From Laetiporus sulphureus 93-53 (Eukaryota; Basidiomycota; Agaricomycetes; Polyporales; Laetiporaceae): a stretch of DNA of 64,000 nt. Made by a program: the position numbers and the translations under genes. Within the stretch, counting starts at the first letter, position 1; the number at the start of each line of letters is the position of its first letter. Of the stretch, positions 1-13,085 are shown one piece after another. The notes beneath the pieces are model-generated. The model worked only from the letters and a program-made list of their open reading frames with translations, did no database searches and was not told the origin of the DNA. The stretch covers positions 71,025 through 135,024 of the forward strand of contig NW_024468546.1 of NCBI RefSeq assembly GCF_001632365.1, read 5' to 3'.

Positions 1-549
1 CGCGTAGTGCGATTGAATCTGGAAGGCTAACATGAGCTGTTGCAATCTTTGAAGAGCTTTGAGCGTACACTTTGCTCAGGATCTGGATTTGGATGCGGAG
101 ATGGTCAATGCAATCTGAGCGGGAAAGCTCTGAGTCGTGCGACTCACCGGGGGTACATGTTCATGAACCGCAGTCTTATTAACGTAAGCCGGTTGTGGAA
201 GAAGCCGCGTGATATCAGACGACCACCGGAGAAAAAGGAAGTCTACTTCGGCTACATTCCCCGTCATGAATGCCAGATTCTGTTCGGAACGAGTGTCATA
301 GGCGCTGTATTGATATGTATGTCGGAGCACAGCATACTTCGTGTGTACTCGGACCACAACGGAGATACTGATTTCACCAGATCGGTGACTATCTCGGGAA
401 TTGAGTGAATGCTATGGTCTTACATGACTCTGAATCACTATCAGCCACTATCGATGTTCCGATGATCTTACCACTGAAGATGCTTTTCATTTTATAACAG
501 CACGAAACGTGTTCTAAGGGCAGGCTCCTCTCGACTCCCTCACAGTACC
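1..549. other. Intergenic, no gene recognised
   Basis: No gene is supported here. A 122-codon open stretch at 40-408 on the plus strand has no recognisable domain and no splice context. The last 100 bases are probably the promoter and 5' leader of the HET-domain gene that starts at 550, but I see no clear TATA box. Confidence 0.5.
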
Positions 550-2304
550 ATGGCCAACGAGCCCCTACGCAACACAATTCCACTCCTCTCAAACTTCGAC
601 ATTACTACGGTGGAGTCCACCGAACAGCGCTGCCAGTGGGAGACATTCATTCCCGAAAATATATCGCACGGCAATCCATACTTCGAACAAAGCCGTGGCA
701 GAGTCATATGCGATTTCGCACTACAATCTTTAGGTGGCAAAGTCCTCGACACAAGCGCATTGTATACTCCCCAACACTTCAGACTGCTCCACTGCTCTCG
801 ATTCACAAATGACAAACGTGTCTGCATTCATGAATTCACCGACCTCTCTACGATAGCATATAGCGTCATTTCCTACACATGGCGCGGCCGGCCGATGGAT
901 CCCGACGAAGCCGCCCGAGATCAGGACCGAATCTTCCATGTACATGGCGCAGAGGATGGAGACCCGATCAGTCTAGATGTCCTCCATCACATTTGTCTCG
1001 CGGCGATCAGGGAAGGCCTCTCGTACATTTGGTTGGACAGGCTGTGTATCATGCAGGAGAGCCGAGACGACAAGACGTGGCAGATCGCGCGCATGCACTC
1101 CATTTACCGCGACTGTCATGTATGCCTCATCCTCCCGGGAGGGTTGCGCCGGATGATCGGCTTGGAGGAGGAGACGGATTATATCCATCGTGGTTGGACC
1201 CTGCAAGAATGCCTTGCACCGCCTCGATCGCTCGTCCTATACAAATGGCATTTAATCAGCAGCTCACGCGGACGAGAAACCACAGGAAGCTTCTTTGACC
1301 CACTCATAGTGGTCTCCGGCCAGTCTGCGACATCGCCGTTACTCGAACTGCTGCAGTCCGCTATCAATCCTCCAACGATCCGTGTCATGGGAGATTGCGG
1401 CGAAACCAAATTCAAGCCAATCATTGATATTTTTGGCTCCGGTGGCGCACTATTCACTCTTGTAGTCGCCATCGCATCCGAGGAAGACGCGAAAATGAAG
1501 AGACAGGCAATCTGGCGGAGTGCGCTGATGCGTACGTCAAGCCGTCCGGTCGACATGGTGTTCAGTATCATGGGCTTGTTCGGCGTGACGCTGGACACGC
1601 GCGTATTTCGCAAGGACGATCGCTTAGGCGCGACCGTAGCTCTTGGCAGAGAGCTAGCTCGTACAGGCAACACTATCGATTGGCTAGGCGCAGGTCTGCT
1701 GCTTCCCCCTTGTAGGCAGCTCAGCAGCTTCCCAGCGTTTCCGATAACCACAGTCTCAGGAAAAGCGACGCTGTCGACAATTTCCGGTATACGAGAAGTT
1801 AGCACGTTCTACAACAGCTTTGAAGGAATGCAATGGCTTTGCGACTTACCGCTGGTGGTCTCCATGGATGACGGAGGATACACTACCATCCGGGCTCAGA
1901 CTCTTCGCGTGTTGTCCCTGACGGCGGGACCTGACGCAAACCAGCCGCACTTGCGCACGTTGAGCACGAACAGAGGGACCTATAGTTGCAAGATTCACGA
2001 CTACAATGAGATGAGTCTCTCTGAGACTAACCGCCATGATGACTTCATTCCTGCTGAGAATTCCAGGGTGTTGATGGTCAACTTGGGAGAATTGAAGCAG
2101 CCCACTATGGCGTCATTCGCCCGATTTTTGGATCCGTGGGCAGGACGGGCAATATTAGTAAAGGAGCATGCACCAGAGAGGTTTCATCGCATCGCTTGGT
2201 GCGAATACAACACTTACAATGCCCGTAACGGTCTTTTTGAGGAGGCATGCGGCATGGACGATGTGTCCATAGGAGGTCCTGATCCTCTTTGTGATGTCCA
2301 TTAG
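550..2304 (+). CDS. HET-domain protein (heterokaryon-incompatibility type)
   Basis: A single uninterrupted frame of 584 residues. Residues about 103-230 carry the three signature blocks of the fungal HET domain: AYSVISYTWRG (103-113), then YIWLDRLCIMQES with W-x-I-A-R-M-x-S-I-Y-R (159-186), then HRGWTLQECLAPPR (213-226). HET proteins act in non-self recognition and can trigger cell death after hyphal fusion. Whether this one does is not shown. The C-terminal 350 residues have no domain I know. The ATG at 550 has a good context (accatggcc). A decayed copy lies 1.2 kb downstream on the same strand, so the locus has undergone tandem duplication. The family is certain; the biological role is inferred. 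Confidence 0.85.
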   Translation: MANEPLRNTIPLLSNFDITTVESTEQRCQWETFIPENISHGNPYFEQSRGRVICDFALQSLGGKVLDTSALYTPQHFRLLHCSRFTNDKRVCIHEFTDLSTIAYSVISYTWRGRPMDPDEAARDQDRIFHVHGAEDGDPISLDVLHHICLAAIREGLSYIWLDRLCIMQESRDDKTWQIARMHSIYRDCHVCLILPGGLRRMIGLEEETDYIHRGWTLQECLAPPRSLVLYKWHLISSSRGRETTGSFFDPLIVVSGQSATSPLLELLQSAINPPTIRVMGDCGETKFKPIIDIFGSGGALFTLVVAIASEEDAKMKRQAIWRSALMRTSSRPVDMVFSIMGLFGVTLDTRVFRKDDRLGATVALGRELARTGNTIDWLGAGLLLPPCRQLSSFPAFPITTVSGKATLSTISGIREVSTFYNSFEGMQWLCDLPLVVSMDDGGYTTIRAQTLRVLSLTAGPDANQPHLRTLSTNRGTYSCKIHDYNEMSLSETNRHDDFIPAENSRVLMVNLGELKQPTMASFARFLDPWAGRAILVKEHAPERFHRIAWCEYNTYNARNGLFEEACGMDDVSIGGPDPLCDVH

Positions 2305-3509
2305 CTAGTTATGTGTGTCATAGTAGTCAAACATTTGCGCTCGAAATTTCGGTATGTTCACATGACATCTTACAGAGCGTAACAGCGGCTTATGTGCCTC
2401 GCCAACAAGCGTAAGTATAATTAGCTGCGCTAAAGGAGGGTCAGTGTTTGAAAGATATCTCACAGAGCAAGGTTTTTGACCTCAGGCCCTAGAGTCTCCA
2501 GGAAGCCAGCTCAGTGGTAAACAAAAGTATCACCATTGTTCTGTGGAGTTGGTTCAAGGGGGTCAGAGGACTACTGCACCGTGCTTATCGGTGCCAAATA
2601 CGATACCCTCAATCTTTGCATGGCAAAGTGATGAAGGCGGCCACCAGCGTCTCGGATTGAATTGTGATGTAGTCCGTACCACACTTTCAGCAATTGCGAA
2701 ACAAGCTTAAGACTACTGTTGCGTGCCCGTCCAACCACATGAGACTGTGAACGTGAGATATCGCAGTGCCAGCGATGTATCGTGTCGGTTGAAGCTGAAG
2801 GCTGAGCGCTGAAAAGTTAAAACTAACGCCTGAACTAGTAGTGACTAGTAGTCCCGTGACATCTTCTTCTGATTCTGCCACTACCTACTCCGCCGTCGAT
2901 GTAATCACCCTGCTCAGCACTTGTACAGCTCTACGTTAATTATTCTCTAGATGTGACAGCCCGTCAGACCGTTTCGTACTGCTTGAAAGGATTGTCGTTT
3001 TACACCGTGTGTATGCGATTACTTGACCGAGCGCGCCGGGGCTCTGGGCAAGTTATCATCGACACAGGGAGCGTATGACGCATCATCAACCAACGGATCC
3101 CCATGCTGCCGCACAAATGAGAGTAAACCGGGTTTGAAACGCTGTTGACTGCAGTTCATTATGGCACATCGCTATTCTCCAGGTGATCGTTTTATCTCAG
3201 TACGGCTGGTACTTCTTCCAATAGACGGCTTCGTGCTAGATCCGTCGTTTTCCATCTTAGGGTGCAAGCTTCCTTGCTTTGCCATTTTCATTCAAATGAC
3301 TCCAGCCAGTCCGAAGTGGACGTCGGAACGTTACACCTCCCGAATATGTGTGGCGAGCTACGGTCGAATATACCTCCCAGATCTATCTTGCTACAATGCC
3401 CAGAGCAGTGTTGCGTGCATCTTTACGAACGCCTGTTCCGTTTGGCAATACCATCCCTGGCATGGTCACACCTCGGACAACGAGGCTTAACTCTCTATAA
3501 TTGTCTTGC
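2305..3509. other. Intergenic between HET gene and its decayed copy
   Basis: No coding potential that I can support. A 109-codon plus-strand stretch at 3161-3490 shows no resemblance to the 5' part of the HET gene, although the following sequence does. A short direct repeat of actagtagt is present near 2833-2852. Confidence 0.4.
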
Positions 3510-3965
3510 CGCGGACATTACTTGCGATGGACGAGCAGAGAAGACCTGCAATAGCCTCATCTGCGACTTCACAGTGGATTTCCTAGGCGGCAAGGTTTTC
3601 GGCGCAGGTCTCATCGCCACACGTCAACGCTTCCAACAGCTCGATTGCGCTCCATTCGCGAACGAAAAACGTGTTTGCATTCACGAATCCATCGGTCTCC
3701 GCAGGTGCCGTACAGTGCCATCTCGTATATCTGGCGCGGTCGGCCAGAAGATCCCATCGAGGCTGCTAAAGACCATTCCCGGACATTCCATGTATGCGGT
3801 GCGGAAGACGGAGATTTCGATCAGCATAGACATCTTTCGTAATGTCTGCATCGTGACAATGACGGAGGGTACGTGGTATATCTGACTGGAGTCCGCGGGA
3901 CAAAACATGTATCATGCAGGAGAGCTGCGATGACAAGGCGTGGCAGATCCTCAGCTGGCTGCTCA
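3510..3965 (+). pseudogene. Decayed partial copy of the upstream HET-domain gene
   Basis: Translation in changing frames follows residues about 50-180 of the intact HET gene. One frame gives ICDFTVDFLGGKV and NEKRVCIHES (intact: ICDFALQSLGGKV, NDKRVCIHEF). A second frame gives YSAISYIWRGRPEDPIEAAK and FHVCGAEDGD. A third gives CIMQESCDDKAWQIL near 3908-3953. At least two frameshifts and stop codons separate these pieces. The N-terminal 50 codons and everything after the second HET block are missing or unrecognisable. It is a dead tandem duplicate. Confidence 0.8.
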
Positions 3966-5559
3966 ACATGTGAATCTCCCTGATGAAGGTGCGCCATTGT
4001 CGTGCATATACCGGCTATAAGTGTCCTATCGTCGACGTGAAAATTTTACATTTTAGCGCACGGAGTCCTCTTCGGCTCCCAGGCCAGAAAGACGCTCACA
4101 GCCTCCGATACAGTTGAATCTGATTGTATTATCACATACTGTGCGACGTAACATGCGCAAAAGCCTTTTAAACGTGCAGGCATATGCTCTTGTCTACATG
4201 CGCAGGTTTAAATGTTGAAAGCAATAGGACCCGGGCATGGAAGCTCAAAGGAGCGACAGGTTCATGTTCCTGAACGCCGCTCCCTACTCTCATGAAGTAA
4301 ATGAAGTGTGGCTGTGTGCTGCACGCTGCCATGTGCTCGGCTTCCATCACAACGTGGTCTTCAGAATTCTAATTCTAATTTGCTGGCCTCGGCAGACAGA
4401 TAATCCTCGCTACACTATGCATATGTCTAAGCAAATCCTCGGACATTTTAGTCGTTGCTGGGTTGCCACAGTATTCATATGAACCGATACCTTCCCATCT
4501 CATCCGCCCCTGCTTTATGATCTAGCCGCCGTACACAGCGTTCTGACTTCTGTGGGAATAGTCTCCTGCACGAGAAGGTACTAGGACAGCGCCCTTGTCA
4601 AGGATGTTGTAGGAATGGAAGAGCGAAGAACCGCCTGTGACGGGCTGAAATGCAGTAATGTTGGACCGCATCCTACGATCGAGGTGTGTTCACCGGGTCG
4701 ATAATACCGTCCATCTCGTGCTCGCCGCGCGAGGATTGGATGCAGAACGGAGAGGTTTACCGTATGACGATGTCCCGCTGTATTGCCTCTAACATTTGGT
4801 TGTAAAGCACTGCTGAAACGCTTATTAGTTTGTAATTGCGCACCGCCGGTGCACTCGATGAACCCTCCTTCCCGGATTATTCTCGCAGCACGGGTTATTG
4901 CGACTGGGCCAGCCTAATGGACCGGAAGATGTTTCAAGTACGGCTGTACGTAGCTGTCTCTGGCTTGAGGCTGTTTTCCTCCTTGCAATTACGAGCATTT
5001 CATTGCCACCTCCTGTTCGTTGGATCGATTCGGTTTCAGCTTTATAAATGTGATAAACGGCACGTATGCCTGCGACTTTGATGTGCAATAGCGAGAGCTC
5101 AATATCTAGTTGTACCAGGCCCATAACCATTATTCGAGCAAATAATCGTCTAGTCTCGGACTCCCAATGCGCATAACGTCGGTAAGCAAAAGCTATACGA
5201 AGAGAAATACTATCCATCGTTGTCATTTTCTAGTATAAGATATCCTCGTAGTTGCGCAGCAGAGTTGCAATGGATTCGAGATCCGTTGCCCCGCCTATGC
5301 TCAAGTTGACAGGCCTACCAGTTCGACTTCAGTCCCGATCTCCCTACAAAGGACGGCCTTCCGTCTCCGCTTTGAGAATTCACCCTCGATTCTCGCATAG
5401 CAATGGATATACCAGCAGACACGCGATGCTCTCTCACTGGCACGACTGCGGATGCGATATATTTTTAAGTCCGCGATATTGTTTTGGGTGCTTCATTTTC
5501 TCTCTTCCTCTCCCTCTCTTCCGCATTAGCTGACTAAATTCTTTGCGCTCCAGACCGCG
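3966..5559. other. Intergenic, with likely promoter of the next gene
   Basis: Only scattered short open stretches. The last part (about 5490-5530) is a C/T-rich tract of the kind seen just upstream of fungal translation starts, followed by ctccag at 5548-5553 just before the ATG at 5560. This could be the acceptor of an intron in the 5' leader. Confidence 0.4.
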
Positions 5560-6779
5560 ATGTCCAACAAATGCTTCTGTCAAGGCTGCGATGGTCCTGA
5601 TTGTCCTATGAGAGAGAGTCACGCCCTCTCCTCTCGAACTGCGCACTCAGAGTCAAACTCTGTCAGTACACGCCGACCTTGAGTAGTTATGTTTCTCTAA
5701 CGCGGATTGCGGCATAATCCACAGAGCACGGGCTCTCATATTCCAGCGAGCGACAACCAATCCTCAGGTCCCTCATGGGCTCCGCAACGCCAAGTGCTTC
5801 CGCCTACCGTAGGTCGTCCTCATGAAGCAGACCGACGTATCATACTATGAGCCTGCTCATAATCATTGATTTAATAGGTTCTGTCGAGCCACCAGAACGC
5901 TCATGCTGAGGAGCATAGCAACATACATATCACGAGCCGTGATACCCATACCCTCTTCAACGACCAAAACCTTGGCATGATACCGTGTGCAGCGCAGGCA
6001 GCTTCGATGCCGATGGTGAGTTTGTGTCATAATGTCCGCTCAGGATGAACTCGCCGAGGTTGCTTTCAGATGTTTATCAATAGCGCGATAGCACCTACCA
6101 GTCCGGGTCTGATTCCATTCGGGTTGATTCCTCCAGCGGGACAACCTTCTGTTCATTATGGCTCTTCAACCATCGTGCCTATTCCTCTTATCCGGTATCG
6201 ACCCCCGCCAAGGAGACCCATTTTCCAGGAGCGCTTCGTTTACTTCTCCCCGAATGGTGTCGGATACGTCAATCTTGGCTCATGTCTGTCCGGCAATATA
6301 CCACCGGGACTACCCACAGACCCTCTCTTCCCTGGCCTGTCGAACGGCAGTCATAAGCTGGCGTTGCGTTTCACAGTACGTCGTTAACACTAAACAGGAA
6401 ATGCTGTTTTCAATGCGCACGCCGCACGTACAGTGGCCTATCCCACGGGCAGGGCCTCGTTACCGGCCTTTTTTCAAGCAATTTGACATCTCCAGGGGTA
6501 CAACCGCCGAACAACTGGCCTGCAAGATAGCGAGGCTCATGAACGAGTTCATCGAGGTGAGTACGATAGTGACTTATAGACTTGAATATCTTCAATATGA
6601 CAGTCCGTTAGGCCAATCAGGATCATAACTATGGAACCAACGACACTGATGCTCAGTGGCGTGTCGGCCCTCAATATGGCGTCACCATCAATCAGATCCT
6701 CCTTGTCGTCGCAAAACAAATCACGAAGGGGAGCATTGAACCGATTTTGAAACTTCAGCGGTCGCTCCCGCACATCTAA
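5560..6779 (+). CDS. Uncharacterised protein of a basidiomycete family, six exons
   Basis: No exon here exceeds about 300 bases. I propose exons 5560-5661, 5725-5808, 5878-6015, 6070-6375, 6434-6556 and 6621-6779, all joined in phase 0 with GT-AG introns of 54-69 bp, giving 303 residues. The N-terminus is cysteine-rich (CFCQGCDGPDC, residues 5-15). The middle is Ser/Pro/His-rich and probably disordered. The C-terminal third has the layout I remember for an unnamed basidiomycete family: a hydrophobic strand ending in RFTW (about residues 199-202), then a helix LACKIARLMNEFIE, then WRVGP and a segment ILLVVAKQITKGSI. Function is unknown. The six-way frame agreement makes a real gene likely; the exact start is less certain. 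Confidence 0.65.
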
Positions 6780-7154
6780 AGCGTATTCGGCTTCATTATA
6801 ATTTCAGTCATCGTATGATTTTGGCAAGAGGCTAGCGATATTTCGACAGACAATTTTTTCATTCACAACTTCGAACGTTCTACGCATCACTTCTACGCGC
6901 GATACACGATGCTTGATCAGGAATGGTGTTCTCCCCATCACGGATTTTAGGATTTGGGAATGCTATATCTACCTCGTATGTGCGCCATACACGATACTCG
7001 CACAGGCATATATGTTGATATTTCGTAAACCTTTTCGAACGTTATATACCCCGATACCCCATTCGTAAAGTGTTGATGCTATGACCTAAGATTTGCTTTT
7101 GCAATGTGGTGTCGAATATGGCCAGGGAGCGGGCCGCGCACGAGGACTGCGCCC

Positions 7155-7485
7155 GCACAGCCTGCACAGATTTATTTTTCCACGGGAAACCTGATGAAAA
7201 AATGGTGAAAATATCTTAAGCCTGGATATGGAAATAGTTTGGAAATCAGGTGGAAACAATTGAATTATGTTACAATTGCTTCACCAAAACATATCGGTAT
7301 CACATATTTTTGGACTGAAATATCTGCCTTTGGGAAATAGTTTCACTATTGCTGATACGTTTCGGTAAAACAATTGATAATACTCTCCGCCCAGTTTCCA
7401 TACTATTTCCATATCCAGACATAAGATATTTTCACCATTTTTGCATCAGGTTTCCCGTGGAAAAATAAATCTATGCAGGCTGTGC
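7155..7485. mobile_element. 331-bp inverted-repeat element (MITE-like)
   Basis: The left arm 7155-7245 and the right arm 7395-7485 are reverse complements over 91 bases with about five mismatches. They are separated by a 149-bp AT-rich centre with no coding capacity. The outer ends read gcacagcctgca and its complement. The element is markedly more AT-rich than the flanks. This is the form of a non-autonomous DNA transposon (MITE) or foldback element. I see no convincing target-site duplication, so the exact ends and the superfamily are open. Confidence 0.75.
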
Positions 7486-9600
7486 CGCAAGATGTAGCGG
7501 ATGCGACACCGGTTGAAGTCGAGTATTCTGAACAGGATGCATGCCATATGGCATGGGCAGATGCGCATCTTGAACTTTGATGCTCGGCGGGAAAGCCGCG
7601 ACGCGGTCCCGTGATTGCGTGACGGCCTTGACCGCGGCTGCTCAAGCTCAAGCCCAAGCTTTAACAGTCCTGGTCAAGTCTTCATATCTCCACAAACACG
7701 TTGCTCTAGGTCGGTTGACACCGAATACACGTAAAATAAGGTATTAGTCCGCAGCCGGTCAAGCGTTAGATCGCAGCCGCGCCTTGCCCGTACGTATTGC
7801 TGGCCATTGCCCTCCCAGACAATGCTATTGGGTAGACTCTGTGGACGGATTGTTTTAATTTTCGAGGCATGTGCTGCTTGACCTGTGAAATGTGACGACG
7901 ATGTCCTCGCTCGGCCTGACGTGTGTGATGTCAACTTGAAGTCATCCTGGAGGATACCATCTTTCCCGTGATGGGGTCGAGGACACCATAGGGAGGATAG
8001 TATTGCTCGTGTTTTACTTCATCAACGACGATCTATTGATTCGGAGCGTTCACACTCGAGGATTTCATACGAGAGCTTCAGCAACATGCGTCTTCGAGAG
8101 TACAGATCACAATGGTGACCTGAATGCTATGACAGGCCACTGTTTACAACCTACCCGCAACATTCAATGCGAGCAGTTGTGTGTTGTTTACCGAGAACAG
8201 AGCATGCCTGATACACGTTCGTTGACACTGTATAAACGAGAACGCCGCATCGCTCGAGGCGAAGAGCCACTATCATATACGGGCGAGCTTCAACCGTAAG
8301 TCGATTCTGACGTCAGGTGAAACATCCTCTCGCTCATGTCGTCACAACGATGCAGCTGCCGGCGAGACGATGACGTCTAAGGAGCCCGGCGTGAAGAGTT
8401 CGGTGTGAAGGGCTTCCCGAAGGCGGGCGGGATGGAGCAGGCTCGACGGGCAAACAGGCAGTGGTGCGAAGGATCTCGTAAATATCGGTCTGCGACCCAT
8501 CACGTTGCCAAGAAGATGCTGATAAGACCCTGGACTGATAGTGGATCAGACCACAAGGAGGTTAGAAATGACAGGACTGACGAGAGCTCATCGCGAGCGG
8601 CAGAAACTGATGTGCGCAATAAGTTTGAAGCGTCCCTTCATCGTGGGCGATGCTCCGTGCTGTGGCGTGGTTTCTTCTCGAATTGTGGGACATTGATACC
8701 CAAGATGTCCCATAGAAAGTAACCTTTCGCATCATTTGGCTGTACACAGCAGTTAACAGGCGCATTCCGGACTATAGTGGTCGTCCAGGCAGCGCGTTCT
8801 ACGACCGAGTTGTTTGGGCGAAATGCACCTCGAATATGACTACAACGACGACCCGCTGACACAGTGACGCACTTGATGCATTGATCGTTCGAGCATCTTC
8901 CATCGACTCTATGACAGAAGTTCAACATGAATAACACTGACAGCGAAGTTACAATGATGACAGCGATCTTCACGTGTGTCGGCGGTGCACATTACAGGCT
9001 GAGGCTGAAGCAGTATGGGCCACTAGTAGGTTCCAGCAGGCTCCCAACCAGAAGAGGCCACGTCCGAGTCAATACAAGCAGCATCGCCCGAATAGGACAC
9101 CAAAGGCCGCTGTGCGAATACGGTCCTATACGGAGTCCCTCCGCCCGCCACGTCGCATGTGCTGTCCTAATGGTAGAGCCGCGCGTCCGCAAAATACCCT
9201 GGTCTGGGCAGCTATATGAACATCCGTGCCTTCCGCGAAGTCGTTTCACCTGTGCGGAATTTGTGAATTGGGAGCAGGGATGAGACTGAAGATTGCCGAG
9301 TGGCGCGCCCAGGTTCTTTGTAATTCTTGAGGCTCTTCTTGTTCGTTCCATGGTGATCAGCGCCGACCGAAGAGATGGACACGGTGTTGCCGGCCATGGC
9401 GAATGCTGTGCGTCGCGCAGCGCCCCCAGGGCGAAACAGACGTTCTGCTCGTCTGCATTGCCCGCGCTGGTGCTAAGTCGTCTCGGGGCGGGGTGTGACG
9501 GACAAAAGCGGTGAATGTGATAAAACACGGTCGATGGCCTGATGGAGAGTGTTTGGAGGTGTTTGCGCGACCCGCGCTTGCAACCGCGCGGAAGTGACGG
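7486..9600. other. Intergenic, no gene recognised
   Basis: Several short open stretches on both strands (for example 8405-8722 plus and 8992-9720 minus) have no domains, no matching splice signals and biased composition. The last 600 bases are the upstream region of GFA1, so the long minus-strand stretch there is best read as chance. Confidence 0.4.
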
Positions 9601-9608
9601 CGTCGGGA

Positions 9609-9750
9609 TATATAACCCTCGCTTGTACTTCCACGTCTGCTCGTCTCTCCTTCCCTCCTTCCTGTCCAGTCCAGTCCTTATTCTCAAGTGAGTATGTACT
9701 GGTGTGCTCGAGAGTGTCACGATGTAGACTGACGACGCTGTGCCCGCCAG
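9609..9750 (+). promoter_or_regulatory. GFA1 promoter and 5' leader: TATA box, CT tract, leader intron
   Basis: TATATAA at 9609-9615 lies about 150 bases before the GFA1 start codon. It is followed by a C/T-rich tract at about 9636-9685, typical of fungal transcription start regions. A GTGAGT at 9688 and a CCAG ending at 9750 define a plausible 63-bp intron in the untranslated leader, 14 bases before the ATG. Confidence 0.6.
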
Positions 9751-9764
9751 GTCGCCCTATAATC

Positions 9765-12566
<2,802 letters not shown>

Positions 12567-13085
12567 GCAACCACACGCGGACTAGACTGTGAATTATGAC
12601 CTATGAGCATTTGCAAACTTTGTTGTGTCGTTACATCTCGGACTTTTGCACGGCTTCTGATATGGACAGGATAGAATAATTCGCTTTTATGATGACTGGA
12701 CTACGGTAGTTTGCATTTCGTTCTCCTTACCCTTTGGCTGTAGCCACCGACGCATGTAACGTACCGAATAAAACGAAAGAAATAGGATGATATGGTGGAC
12801 TGCATCCGTGCGAATGGCCGTGATTGCTAGTTGGTGGTGCGCAATTGTGCCTCTGGGAAGAAGGCTTGCACTGACATGCAAAACCGGAGCAACATTTAAC
12901 TCGCTGCATACAGAAGGCGAACCAAGACGCATTCAAAGTACCTCTCTCCGAGAACTGAATATTCGTTCTGAGAGCTTCAAATCCAATAATAAGCAATGAA
13001 CAAGCATACAAACCGGCACCTGGGTATCTTAGTAGAGTCAGTCTCTAAAATACTGCAAAGAGCCGGTGATACGCGAGAACCTTAC
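12567..13085. other. Convergent intergenic region
   Basis: Lies between the 3' ends of GFA1 (plus) and an F-box gene (minus). It probably holds both 3' untranslated regions. No gene or clear terminator signal is seen. Confidence 0.4.

Noticed and set aside
7475..7582. Short 35-codon frame starting in the right arm of the inverted-repeat element
   Set aside because: Too short, begins inside the repeat arm, and shows no family resemblance.
8992..9720. Minus-strand frame of 242 codons
   Set aside because: It runs antisense through the GFA1 TATA box and leader, has no domain and an odd Arg/Pro/Ser/His composition. Most likely chance.
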